From Branchiostoma belcheri (taxonomy: Eukaryota; Chordata; Leptocardii; Amphioxiformes; Branchiostomatidae), in contig NW_017803257.1 in NCBI RefSeq assembly GCF_001625305.1, positions 37,274 through 101,273 on the forward strand: a stretch of 64,000 bases of DNA. Reading direction: 5' to 3'. Positions 12,562-22,896 of the stretch are shown piece after piece. The position numbers were made by a program, and so were the translations under genes. Below the pieces are notes generated by a model. The model made no database searches. It was not told the DNA's origin and saw only the letters and a program-made list of their open reading frames with translations. Every line of letters begins with the position of its first letter. Within the stretch, counting starts at the first letter, position 1.

Positions 12562-12974
12562 GGTAACCAGGCTAGTGTGTTCCAAACCTATACTGTCTGA
12601 CTTAGTTGCTGTTGTTGTCCTGTTATGTGGTGTTAGGGAGTGACAGACACGGTGATGGTGTGTAACAATACATGCTTCTTGCTTCACTGACTGTTTGGGA
12701 AGCCTCACTTAAGCGGTAAAGACAACAATAACACACACTAGCCTGTGGGCAAAATTACTTCACATGTTTACTGGCAGTGGAATCAACCAAGCGAGACTTT
12801 TGGAAAATCAAGATTTGTAATGATTACTTAATGAAATATAATCTAAGTTTGTTTTTGAAAATAGTTTCATCAGGTTGGTAGAGTAATATATTGATACAGG
12901 GCTTTTCTTTTACAAAACCACATCTTGTCACCTTGCTTAATTATGTTTCGGAATCAGAACTCCAGTCAGAAGCT

Positions 12975-13008
12975 CTGAGGAAGGTGTCTGATAGATACCG
13001 AAAATGTA
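12975..13008 (+). ncRNA. Hammerhead-ribozyme-like motif
   Basis: CTGAGGA is followed by A, then GGTGTC-TGATA-GATACC (stem II with G-T pairs) and GAAAATGT. This matches the CUGANGA/stem II/GAAA core apart from one extra A. It sits in a repeat with the consensus 'gaagctctgagg', also at 55181. It is probably a relic of a retroelement terminal repeat. Confidence 0.35.
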
Positions 13009-13262
13009 TTATTAAGAGACAAGATTGGTTTTAAAAAAGAAAACTCTTATATATATTAACTTATATGAAATCTAAGAGTGTGATTATATTAAGATCACAT
13101 ATCCCTCACATGCTACAAAATTCTCCCGTTCACCAAACCTATAATCAAAGCATCACCTGTGGCAATATCAGCCCAGATGAGGCTAAGGCAGGTTTGTCCA
13201 ACATAATCCCTTTGGAATGACTGCTTTCAGAACTGACATTAAAGCTTAAAACAGATTTCACT

Positions 13263-13612
13263 ATCTGGGCTTGAAATTAATTTTTGGGAATAGGTGCACT
13301 GGTGCACCTTAAACCTAAAAATTTAGATGCACAATTTTTGTGTGTGTGTGTTTGCACAGTATATATAAGATTAAGTAGAATGTTAACAAAAATTAATTTT
13401 ATTTATTTTCTTAATCATTTATTTTTCATTATCATTTTTCTGATACTTAGATGTTAAGAATATGCTGTATACATGTAACTATACATTTAACAACCTTTAC
13501 ATTATTACGTTAACTTAAGAAAATATTTGGGAGCACCCACAGAAAAAAATTGGGTGGACAGCTCCAGATATGGGTGCACTAAGGTGCACATGCACCCAGA
13601 ATTCCAAGCCCT
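13263..13612. mobile_element. GTGCACC-family MITE, full copy
   Basis: It starts GGGCTTGAAATTAATTTTTG and ends 'cagaattccaagccctg', so the ends are inverted. 'GGTGCACC'-type words lie near both ends. It is the fullest copy of the family described at 8750. Confidence 0.6.
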
Positions 13613-13726
13613 GAGAAGTGACATTAATTTAAAAGCTTTCCACAAAACAGGTTTGTATTACTATTAGCACAACAGATAGACCAGTTTGTATTTAACACAG
13701 CAGACCAGCCCAGGTGTCTTGTGTGA

Positions 13727-13947
13727 GGGCCTGCAAGGGGGGGTCCCGATAACGCTCTACGCTGAATTTGGAAACCTCTCGATTACGCTTTACGATAAAT
13801 TCCAAGTGGCTACAACGCATTACGTACAATTAAAACGCCGAATACGCTCTACGCAAAAATATTAGAGCGGTCCGTCTACACTCTACGTAGAATTAAAACG
13901 GTTGATTACGCTCTACGGAAAAGGGCTTGCGGGCCCCCTTGTGTGTA
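13727..13947. repeat. One arm of the GGGCCTGCA foldback family
   Basis: It starts GGGCCTGCAAGGGGGGGTCC and repeats the 'aacgctctacgc' and 'gattacgctttacgataaat' words of 7787-8040, then stops at 'aagggcttgcgggccccctt'. The second arm is missing. Confidence 0.6.
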
Positions 13948-15080
13948 TTTACTGAAGTATTGGCAAAGTCAATACACACAGGTGACCTCTAAATCCTGAC
14001 ATTTCCACAGGCGACCTCTGGTTGCTAGGCGACGGTGTTTACCTTCTCACATACAGGTAGGATTAGGGATGGGCTTAGAGGTGGATTTTAGGTGGCACCT
14101 GAGTTTATTGAATTCAGTGTTAGAAATACCCATCTGCAGTCTACATTTTTCTGAGAAATTTTCAATATTGCAGCAAAGAAAAATTAAGCTATCTGCATGC
14201 AATTTTGCAGACTGAAGAAAATGAAGCAAATATGGTGTTTATAAGAGCTTTTGTGTTTACTACAGTAACTGACTCTATGACATACAGTCAAGTCATTTTG
14301 CATGGATTTTTCAAATTGTATGTAAAATGTCTTCCAAAATCCGATTTTGTACATGCCATGGGTTTAGATCTGGAAGTGCAGAAAGTATTGCTGAATTGCA
14401 GAACAAAATTTTGACATTCTGCAATATTGCAGAACACTGAAAAAAAGTATTTCTACCACTGTACAGGTGGAATTAGGGCAGGTTTACAAGTGGATTTTAG
14501 GTTGCACCTGAGGTTATTGAGTGCAAGCCTGAGCTGCAATTGCATTATGCACGTTCAATTTGGTGATTTAAACTCAGTCAATAATGGTATAGAAATCCTT
14601 TTTTCAACATGTTCTGCAATATTGCAGGTGAGTCAAAATTTTGTTATGTAATTTGGAAACAGGAAATACTACAATTTTCTCAACGTAATAAAGCAAAATT
14701 GCAGACTGGAGTTTTCTTCTGCAATACATTGTGTGACTTGTAAATCTCTCTGCAAAATGCAGATACATGTACTAGGTATTTTAAACACTCTGCTGTTACA
14801 AGAACAACAGTTTTGCTTCTTGTCTCACAGAAACTTAATAATTCCACTTTTTTCAGAAACTAAATTTATTTTTCTGGTTTACGACAGTAGTTTTGATTTT
14901 TTTTCTTAAATATTATACAGTCAAACTCAAATCCTCTACATCAGTGGCATCCAGTGTGCCTTTGCCTACTCTTAATAGTCTTAAATTAGACCACGAAATG
15001 TCAATAAAATGCCCTTACAGTCAGATAATATTTACATCTACATGTAGGTCAGATGTATTTAGGATTAGGAATAACTAATG
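13948..15080. other. Unassigned sequence with a weak duplication
   Basis: A diverged direct duplication is visible (about 14051-14130 and 14460-14530, sharing 'gtggattttaggt'). No exon or RNA gene was recognised; the short ORFs here are AT-rich and unlike any family. Confidence 0.4.
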
Positions 15081-15084
15081 ACAT

Positions 15085-15965
15085 GTTTACATAACAATAA
15101 CGTTTCGCAATGCTGTATAATGGCCAATTCATTATTATGCATTACACAAAACTTCGCCTCAAAATATTTGCCTGTGGGGTTGACTTCAACCTTAGCTTTA
15201 ACATGCTTATCAGCTATGTCGTGACTGAGTGTGTATATAAATTATAATGTTTACAAATCAATTGCATTTTGCAATGCTGTATAATGGTCAATTCATCATT
15301 ATTATGCATTAAACAAAACTTCAGACCTCAAAATATTTGCCTGTGCGGTGGTTGACTTCAACCTTTGCTTTGCCATGCTTATCTGCTATGTCGTGACTGA
15401 GTGTGTATATAATGTTACACCTTTGCATGTATTTAGGATTAGGATTACTAATGACATTTATTTAACAATAACAATAACATTTCGAAATGCTATCTAATGG
15501 CCAATTCATTATTATGCATTACACAAAACTTCACCTCAAAATATTTGCCTGTGCGGTTGACTTCAACCTTTGCTTTAACATGCTTATCAGCTATGTCGTG
15601 ACTGAGTGTGTATATAAATTATAATGTTTACAAATCAATTGCGTTTTGCAATGCTGTATAATGGTCAATTCATCATTATTATGCATTAAACAAAACTTCA
15701 GACCTCAAAATATTTGCCTGTGCGGTTGACTTCAACCTTTGCCATCCTTATCAACTATGTCGTGACTGAGTGTGTTTACATGTGAACATGTTTACATATT
15801 AACAATAACGTTTTGCAATGCTGTATAATGGCCAATTCATTATTATGCATTAGACAAAACTTGGCCTCAAAATATTTGCCTGTGCGGTTGGCTTCAACCT
15901 TTGCCATGCTTATCAGCTATGTCGTGACTGAGTGTGTATATAGTGTTACACCTTTGCATTGTGAA
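15085..15965. repeat. Five-copy satellite-like tandem array with alternating subtypes
   Basis: Units start near 15085, 15250, 15455, 15625 and 15795. They share 'AATGCTGTATAATGGYCAAT', 'cctcaaaatatttgcctgtg', 'ttgacttcaacctt' and 'tatgtcgtgactgagtgtgt'. Units 2 and 4 have 'attaaacaaaacttcagacc' where units 1 and 3 have 'attacacaaaacttc', giving an A-B-A-B-A' pattern that suggests duplication of a dimer. The ORF at 15813-16037 lies in it and is not called. Confidence 0.75.
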
Positions 15966-17158
15966 TGTTACTCACCATTGTTGAAGCTCCTTTTCAGTGA
16001 CTGGAACAAAAACAACAAGAAGAAAACTTGTCATTGAGACTGGTGATTTTCATGGAAGGAATATAAAAAGGGCAAACGGACGTGGGGAAAAGGGAAATAC
16101 GATATGTTTGGAGTCTTATTTAGGAAGGTCATGTAAGGCCACACCAATTTAATTTCTTGGTTAACAGATTCATCCGCTTCATTTTTTTCTGATTTGCAAA
16201 AAAAACAAAAACAAATCAGAATCAACTGCAAAATGCTCATATTTTGCCCTGAACAGTTGAAAACAGTGACTGTCCTTTTCTTCCTAGTTGTTACTAGTTG
16301 TTACAAGAACCAACAAATTGAATTGGTATGGCCTGAAATGCGCCTTAATGGTATAACGTTGTATCATGCACACAAACACAAACACATGGGAGCAGGTGCA
16401 TTCTTAGCTCACACTAAGACCTTAACGTTTTGCAATGTAGATTTCATTTCATTTCCCATGCAGTTAAGTTATAACAAAGCGCTCACAAAGTGTCCCTAAC
16501 GTTACATGGGAAAACACAAATCAGAGTAATGCTATGATTACGAACAAAACGGCCAGGGTTACTCTCCAAGCAGAGGTTGTGGAGGAATGATCGTTAGCTT
16601 TTTATATGGCCGTTTTCTTGTTTGTTTGTTTGTTTTGTTTTGTTTTTTTTTGGGGGGGGGTCTTTTTCTCGCTACCTCCATCAGTGACCTTCTCTGGCTA
16701 AATGGATACTGTCTTGCCATCGAAAGGGATCTGCTTGGAGATTAGGCCAGGGATAACCTATACTAGTAGGCATCCTTCCATCTCGAGAGATGATGGTAGC
16801 ACTCTAGATGTCCTTCCGTTGTGTGCAGCGTCTACTATACTATACTATACTAGAGCGCGGTATATATTACAGAAATTGATTGTAGTTTTCCCTGGAAATA
16901 ATAAATAGATGACAGCATGTTCCGAGTATGAGCGCCACATGTAATTGTAAACGCATGCAAGCAGGACTTCCGATCTATTAGCAATATTCACTTCAAGGCA
17001 GTGTTTTGAAGGCATACTCACGTTACAGCTTAATAGCTAAGGGAGACAAGTACTCTGAACTGAACCAAGCGTAAACCAGCACCAAGAGACCACGTCTAGC
17101 GAAATATTAGACATTGAAACAACAACATTTTACAACAGCAACAACAGCTAGGTACTCA
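15966..17158. other. Intron or flanking sequence of the NCS-1-like gene; unassigned
   Basis: This contains a poly-pyrimidine/G-run stretch near 16620-16670 and ordinary AT-rich sequence. No further EF-hand exon is visible on the minus strand anywhere from here to base 1. Confidence 0.4.
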
Positions 17159-17159
17159 C

Positions 17160-17223
17160 AGTAGGTTTTCGCCGTCAGTTCCTTGACTAGCGAGGGCTCC
17201 AGCTTGCTGTTTTTCTTCCCCAT
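17160..17223 (-). CDS. NCS-1/frequenin-like EF-hand protein, first coding exon (partial)
   Basis: On the minus strand an ATG at 17223 opens 21 codons, MGKKNSKLEPSLVKELTAKTY, then one base and a consensus donor (T|GTGAGTACC). The N-terminus closely follows neuronal calcium sensor-1/frequenin (MGKxNSKLKPxxVxELTxKTYF). Gly2 with following Lys/Ser fits the N-myristoylation signal of that family, which are cytosolic/membrane-attached calcium sensors acting in synaptic and kinase regulation. The phase-1 end on 'T' fits the next NCS-1 residue, Phe. The EF-hand exons are not in the window: no DxDxDG-type exon occurs on the minus strand at 1-17100, so intron 1 must exceed 17 kb, or the exon is orphaned. 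Other NCS-family members (hippocalcin, VILIP) fit less well. Confidence 0.7.
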
Positions 17224-17224
17224 C

Positions 17225-17690
17225 GCTTAATTCCAATCCACCGAGGCTGTGAGGAACAGTCCTCGGTGATACCGCCTCCCTCTTACCGTACACAGCGCCG
17301 CGGACACCCGGTAGATTGTACCGTGTGTATATTATATCCTATTCGCCGCTGTTACAAGGGAATGATCCTCCGCCTAACCCGGTATAATTGGGAGCAGTGC
17401 CCGCCTGATATCACGATCCGTTCACGCCGCGAACGTAAGGGGAATGCAGCTTCATTTTCTGGCACGGTAAAGTTGACATGTGTGTCTGTCTGTGTGCTTG
17501 GTTGTCTCAGTACGTACTGGGGACTGTACATGTAATACACAACGTGCGATACCGGGATCACCCTCCCCAGGTGAAGGGACGGTGCGTTACTGCTCGCGAC
17601 GTGGGCGCAGAATCAACTATTAAAGCACAACCGAGTGACCATGCAACTTTACACCGACCGACATAGAAGGAAGACTATTAAATTCGTGCA
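17225..17690. other. Upstream region of the NCS-1-like exon
   Basis: GC-rich sequence starts immediately 5' of the ATG and contains a short potential hairpin (CACCGAGG...CCTCGGTG, 17238-17270). It is a reasonable place for the 5' UTR and promoter. No TATA box was seen and the overlapping ORFs are not convincing. Confidence 0.35.
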
Positions 17691-17724
17691 TTGTAAAACT
17701 CTACAAGTTACAATTTAATATGGA

Positions 17725-18010
17725 ACTAGCAAGGTAACATTTGCAAAGCAAATGCACAATGTGTTTAATACTTCCATGATGGTCTGCTCTGTTAATTCTT
17801 GCTCAAACACATTCACATATATTGGGTATGGTGACAGGAGTCTAAATCCCTCCTGCTATATATAATAAAATTGCAACACGATGTAACGCAACACTAGTTA
17901 CCATGGTGACAGACATCTGATCCTGATCATTTTACCTTATTTTTTTGGAACAGAAGAAGAAGAAACAGAGCAAAAACAATTTGTTTTCCTTCTGCGAAGG
18001 CAAACATACG
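17725..18010. repeat. 'Opening GTTTACCGAAGG' repeat family, inverted copy
   Basis: It shares 'aacatttgcaaagcaaatgc', 'ggtctgctctgttaattctt', 'ccatggtgacagacatctga' and 'aaacagagcaaaaacaat' with copies at 29815-30025, 31318-31560 and 41428-41690 and a fragment at 52850-52905. The palindrome GCATTTGCTTTGCAAATG is at one end. It is non-coding and probably a DNA-transposon derivative. Confidence 0.6.
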
Positions 18011-18373
18011 AATCTACACACGATTGACACGACAGTCAGAATGCAACACCCGCGATTCTTCACGGTAATATAATGGATCGTCCCCGAAAAAAACCCTACT
18101 CAGATTCGCGACCGGATAACGCACTCTCCGATACGCGTAGGGAAAATGATCCCAATTGGTTCGCCTAAGAGTCAACCACCTTTCGTGGCTTTTTACACCT
18201 ATCTCAAACGATACTGCATATCTCTGAGATACTCCAGAGGCTAGTTGGTAGGTTGTTTAGATAGATTGTTTCACGCTTTGTTCTCCCAAAACAGATTAAA
18301 TCTTTCGGCGGATGGATCTAAATTGGGTTAGGGTGAAGCGCCCCAGGGCGAACAGACAGCACTTTAGTATAAC

Positions 18374-18695
18374 AGGTGCATGTAGACAACTGCGATAAAA
18401 ATAAAAAATAAAATAGATAAAAAAACTAGAGCTGGGACACGAAAATGCGAAAAACCAAGCAAAATGCATTAATCTTCTTCCTCTTAAAACAACGAGGAAT
18501 ATCCATGACAGGAAAAGCAAATGAAAGCACTGCATGCACAGGTGCATGTAGACAATTTTTAAAAAAATTAAAAACTAAGAAAACTGGAGCTAGGATTCGA
18601 GAAATGCAAAAAAACAAGCAAAATACATTTCATTCATCATCTTTTTTCTTAAAATACTAATATCCGTGACAAGAAAAGTAAATCAAAGCACTACT
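18374..18695. repeat. Tandem duplication, unit about 165 bp
   Basis: Two units begin 'caggtgcatgtagacaa' at 18374 and 18540 and share 'aaccaagcaaaat' and 'atatccatgacaggaaaag'-type words. The ORFs here are repeat products. Confidence 0.65.
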
Positions 18696-19365
18696 TCAAC
18701 TCGAAGAAATCACGACGAAGGTCTTTTTGATAGTAGAGACACGTGTCGCCTTGATAGAAGTTTCTTAAATCAGTTGGTACCCTTTGAAAAGCCATCAAAA
18801 CCCGGCGGTACCACAGTAAAGAAAACACGCTGAAGATTATGCCGCCACCACATGTATGAACTACGTATACCAGGCCTCTTGGCCTCTGTATCTGTATCTG
18901 TATACACACCAGCTTCGCAGGCACGTAGCTCAGGCTACATTACACCGATCGACTTGTTACACCTAACCCTTGAACATTGTTTAAAGCTACCTAATGACGA
19001 TGCCCCTACTGTACTTGGTGACAGTGAGTTCCACTCTGCGATAGCTCTCGGAAAGAATGAATTCTTCAACACCTCAATCCTTGGTTGATAACTCTGGTAC
19101 TTGAAGGCATGGCTGTTTCTTGTTCTTTTCTGGGCTGGTATTACATGTAGGTACTTCTAAAGGTGCGGGTTGGCTAGCGTGTTTTTTCTTGTCTTCTTTG
19201 GAATACGGATACTCGTGGTGAAGCCTTTGGTAGGCTTTAATAAGCTCTGGTCTGGCTTCTTTCATGTGGACACAGCCACAGGTGTCTGTTGGTCTAGGTA
19301 ATCTCCGGGGCGACGTATTTGCGGTCTTGCAGGTTTCTTTTCTTTGTCTCTTTTTGTCCGCTTTC

Positions 19366-20350
19366 CTTTAAAGGCATCAAATGGAGTTTCAGAGCTTGAA
19401 AACCAGATTTTTCAAAGTCAATATTCCAGTCAATTGTCTGCATAGTGTCTAGTGAGTTGAAACAGCACTGTCCCAATACGTAATACATATGGAGCAACCA
19501 TTTGGTATTGTTTAGCTGTGAAACTTACTATTAAAACCCTTGGTTGATTTTTGGATAGGTACCCAGAAAATAAAGGATTGCTATTGTTTCTACGCTGTTT
19601 TAAATGCCAAATTATGAAACACTGATACTATTTTTATTTCGTTTGGCATACAAAATACAGTGCAAAAAAGGAAGCCTGATAAAAAAACATAAAAACACGC
19701 CAAAAATAAGACCAAACCTATGCTTGAGAGTAGTACATAGCGCGCGAACTTAGTAATTTCTAGCCTCCGTAGCAGGCTTATAGAATTGGGGGTTTGGTGG
19801 TCTTCGGCTGTTTTTTTATTAGCCCAGACCGGGGGTAATTCAACCAGGCCGACTATGTTGTCTGTATGCAATCAGAAAATAGCACATTAAAAGCTCCCAA
19901 AGACCATGAAGACCCAAAAAAATCCCCATGCTGTGGAGGCTAGCAATTTCAACTAAACCCTTGGATTCTTTGCGACACTGAGCACCTCAATTTTAGTGTG
20001 GATTCATCCGTGCAGTTTTTAGGGCTTGGAAATCTGACTTTACAAAGTCAATATTCCAGTCACCTATCTACATACTGAGTTGAAACCACACTGTCCTAAT
20101 GTATATTGACCCTCATGGAGCAAAAAATACCCAAAATTCTGACCAAAAAAATGGTTACTGGAAGGGCCCTGGGCTAATTTTTAGGTACCACCCGTAGAAT
20201 AAAGGACTCATCTTGATGCTTGTTTCTGCAGTTTTAAAAGCCCAAAGTATGAAATGCGATAACATGAAGCAGTATGTGTCAATATCACAAAGATAGCCTT
20301 ATTCAGAACATTTCCAGTTTTGCTGCTCTGAAATCACATTGGATGCCTTT
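19366..20350. repeat. AAAGGCATCCAATG repeat family, two copies plus nested MITE
   Basis: Copies at about 19366-19620 and 20010-20350 share 'caaagtcaatattccagtca' and 'gagttgaaac'. A related inverted-order copy lies at 23955-24210 in gene A intron 1. The TAGCCTCC MITE is inserted between the two copies. Confidence 0.55.
19761..19942. mobile_element. TAGCCTCC MITE copy
   Basis: The element begins TAGCCTCCGTAGCAGGC and ends GCTGTGGAGGCTA, 182 bp. The flanks GTAATTTC and GCAATTTC suggest a decayed 8-bp duplication, close to the 9-bp TSDs of the family at 36055 and 48053. Confidence 0.7.
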
Positions 20351-20664
20351 ATAAAATCGTGGCACAATTTCACGCAGTCTGGGTTCATCCGTACGCGTCT
20401 TGCACTGCAGGATCTAATGTTCTGGCAAGTCGCCATGATGGTGGTATAATGTAATACAAGATAATCTGGGAATGGAGAATTGTGTTATTTCCTGCATCAT
20501 AGGATCAAAGGGAAACGGTTTTCTCAGTTCTTCCCAACATCCTTTTATCTCAACACCATTAGTATTGAGCTTCTAAGTGATGCAGTATATCATTTCCACG
20601 AATTTGAAGATCAAGTTTTGTAATTTTTTTTCTTGAAGTCTTCGAGTGTGTTGTGAGTGTGTGT

Positions 20665-20706
<42 letters not shown>

Positions 20707-21890
20707 TGTGTGTGTGTGTTTGTGTGTGTGAGTGAGTGTGCGTGTGTGTGAGTGTGTGTGTGTGAGTGTGTGTGTGTGATGTGTGTGTTTGTGTGTGTGA
20801 GTGAGTGTGCGTGTGTGTGAGTGTGTGTGTGAGTGTGTGTCTGTGTGTGTGTGTGTGTGTGTATGCGTGTGTGTGTGCGTGTGTGTGTGTGTGCGTGTGT
20901 GTGTGCATATGTGTGTAAAGAAATTTAAGCATAGATCAATCTCATCTTTACAATCGTTATAGACTTCACAAAACCATATATTAGTACCCCCTCTTATAGT
21001 CTTAACTTAATATCGCCCTATAGACAAGTCGTCTATGGTACCCAAATATGATTATGCCAGGGCGATACGAGTGATGTATTACGAAAATTAAGTTTTGGAA
21101 ATGATACATAAATTCTTTATAGCCAGATGGCGTGAGACTAATGGATGCAAAACACAGTACATATCACCATGGAGGTAAACCTTCTTGATATCACCATACG
21201 AGATCTGAAACTGCAATGCCTGACAAGACCGCAAGGGGCGCTCGCGGCACGGTGATACCTTCAGTTACAAGGTTGAGTGGGTCATGATAAGATTTCAGTA
21301 GAGGTAAATAAGCACGCAGGGGGTCGATAACCGACGTTTTGCTCACTCAAAGCTTGTAGTTCAACCAATAGGAGACTGTGTGTTGGTTAATGTTAGTAGG
21401 TGTATGAGGCAGCTAAAGCTGCGTATACTGGCTGACATTACTGTCACGGAAATCGGTCTATTCGACTTCCAGGACAAAGACAAAATATTTTCTGCGCAAC
21501 ACGCTCAAGATGCTGCCAAACATCGTAGGAATTCCTTCCTGCAAAATATGTAGTAAAATAAAAACTTACAAGTTACACATCTTTTATCAATTTGAACTGT
21601 GCCTGCGGCATCCAAAGGGGTCTAACAAAGTGTTAGGAATAGAAAAATTTTGCGTATTAATAAATGAGAAAAAGGTCAATTTCAAACACCGATTGGTGAC
21701 TCCTATAGACACTTAGAGTAAGGGTTTCCAAACCAAACACTGAAACAGGAGAACAAATTGGCATTATCCGCTCTAGCGACTTTAAGTATTAGTTACACCT
21801 GTCCCGTGTTCGTGTTGTAACGTACGAAAGTTCTTTTAGCAGGGCGTCCGCTAGTGCGATACCCTTTTCCCCACTTTTCTTAGAATTCAT
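20350..21890. other. Unassigned, with a long GT/GTGA microsatellite
   Basis: A (GT)n/GTGA-rich tract covers about 20650-20915 and generates a spurious His-Thr ORF on the minus strand. I find no exon 2 or exon 3 of the cysteine-rich family here that would complete the orphan signal exon at 21.9 kb. Confidence 0.6.
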
Positions 21891-21925
21891 AGATGAATAG
21901 CCAGGAAAAACAGAACAGTCTTCAT
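21887..21925 (-). pseudogene. Orphan signal-peptide exon of the cysteine-rich family
   Basis: The minus strand reads ATG AAG ACT GTT CTG TTT TTC CTG GCT (MKTVLFFLA), very close to exon 1 of genes A-G, but reaches a stop after MKTVLFFLAIHL. There is no GT donor at codon 15, where all other copies have one. A TATATATAAA lies about 82 bp upstream at 22006-22015, matching the promoter spacing of the intact genes. No partner exons follow downstream. It is best read as a decayed fourth-exon-less relic at the outer edge of the cluster. Confidence 0.55.
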
Positions 21926-22424
21926 CTTGTAGAATCTCTGAAGCGAACGGATTTCTTCTGTTGAGATTCGGATGCGAAGTAGGTGGTCTAGAATGGAACT
22001 CGCTGTTTATATATATTGTAGATGACCACACAAAACTCCCAGTACTTTTTGTAGTGTCAATAAAGAATCTTTCTTATACAGGGCATAGGTGAGGTGTATG
22101 ACGAATGTAGATAAGGGTCTGAAGTTTAGCATAAACAAAACTGTGTGAAAGAACAGATGAACCAATACGCGCCCATCCTGTACGGAAACCAGCACCTGGT
22201 CTGCTAACACTGCACATCCGGCGACGTTTGTAATAATAATAAAAAAACTACTCTCCTCTTAACATCCGAAAACACACAAATTACAGAAAAAGTGGGATCC
22301 TTTGTCTTCCTCTGTCTTCAAAAAAGGTGTCAAACCCAGTAGTTCTTACCAGTAGTTTCTTAGTAGTTATCAGTAGTTCTATGTGTACTAATTATCTGTT
22401 TTTATACCAAATGTTTCTTCTGTT

Positions 22425-22460
22425 CCTGCAATTAGCCCTCGGGCACGAATTTGCAATAAA
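22425..22460 (+). repeat. Retroelement 3'-end fragment
   Basis: The sequence 'gcaattagccctcgggca' followed by 'gaatttgcaataaa' also occurs at 57500-57534. It looks like the 3' tail of a LINE with AATAAA. Confidence 0.4.
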
Positions 22461-22661
22461 AGATATATAATAATTTTTTTTGGGTGCGGTCTGTGTGAGT
22501 GTTGTTTTACTGACCGCTGGAACGATATCGCTAGTAAAGTCTTAAGCTCATCCTCTGAGCATTTGGCACTTGTATTATTCAAACTCTATGTATTCGTATC
22601 AAGCTATACACGAATATAGAATAATACTGCACTCAGCATCGTAACCGTATGTTCATGTCGC

Positions 22662-22667
22662 TTTATT
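22662..22667 (-). terminator. Poly(A) signal of gene A
   Basis: AATAAA on the minus strand lies 230 bp after the gene A stop, in the context AATAAAGCGACATGAACATA, which is shared with genes B and C. Confidence 0.65.
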
Positions 22668-22896
22668 TTTACATTGATCCCATCCAAAGATCTGACCAGT
22701 GGGACATACATCGAGAGGCTTGTAATGTTGAGGTACTTTACTCAGGCAAAGAGAGACACACACTATTGTGGATCGTTAATCAACTGTGCCCCCAAATAAC
22801 ATAAGATTTGGGGCTCCCCATCACTACAAGACCTTTATGTATCTAGTCAGAGTTTGGAGGGTCTGCATGGAGGTTTTAAGCGCGCTGAGGTGATCT

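Larger units (their letters stand above)
11533..12574 (+). mobile_element. Mutator-like hairpin element carrying a LINE ORF fragment
   Basis: The element begins TAGCCTGGTTACCAAACC, includes a snapback arm around 'cgagtcctacatcctctccgc', and ends GGTAACCAGGCTA. It is bounded by an exact 9-bp duplication, GTGTGTTCC, at 11524-11532 and 12575-12583. Termini and TSD length match the short hairpin elements at 45716-45826 and 38297-38391. Unlike them, its interior holds about 0.9 kb of reverse-transcriptase C-terminal coding sequence plus a nested TTAA MITE. The organisation resembles a Pack-MULE, a non-autonomous Mutator element with captured sequence. The superfamily is inferred from the 9-bp TSD and TIRs only. 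Confidence 0.7.

Noticed and set aside
20573..20932. Long minus-strand ORF of His-Thr repeats
   Set aside because: It is the translation of a GT/GTGA microsatellite; no start context, no splice sites and no non-repetitive domain.
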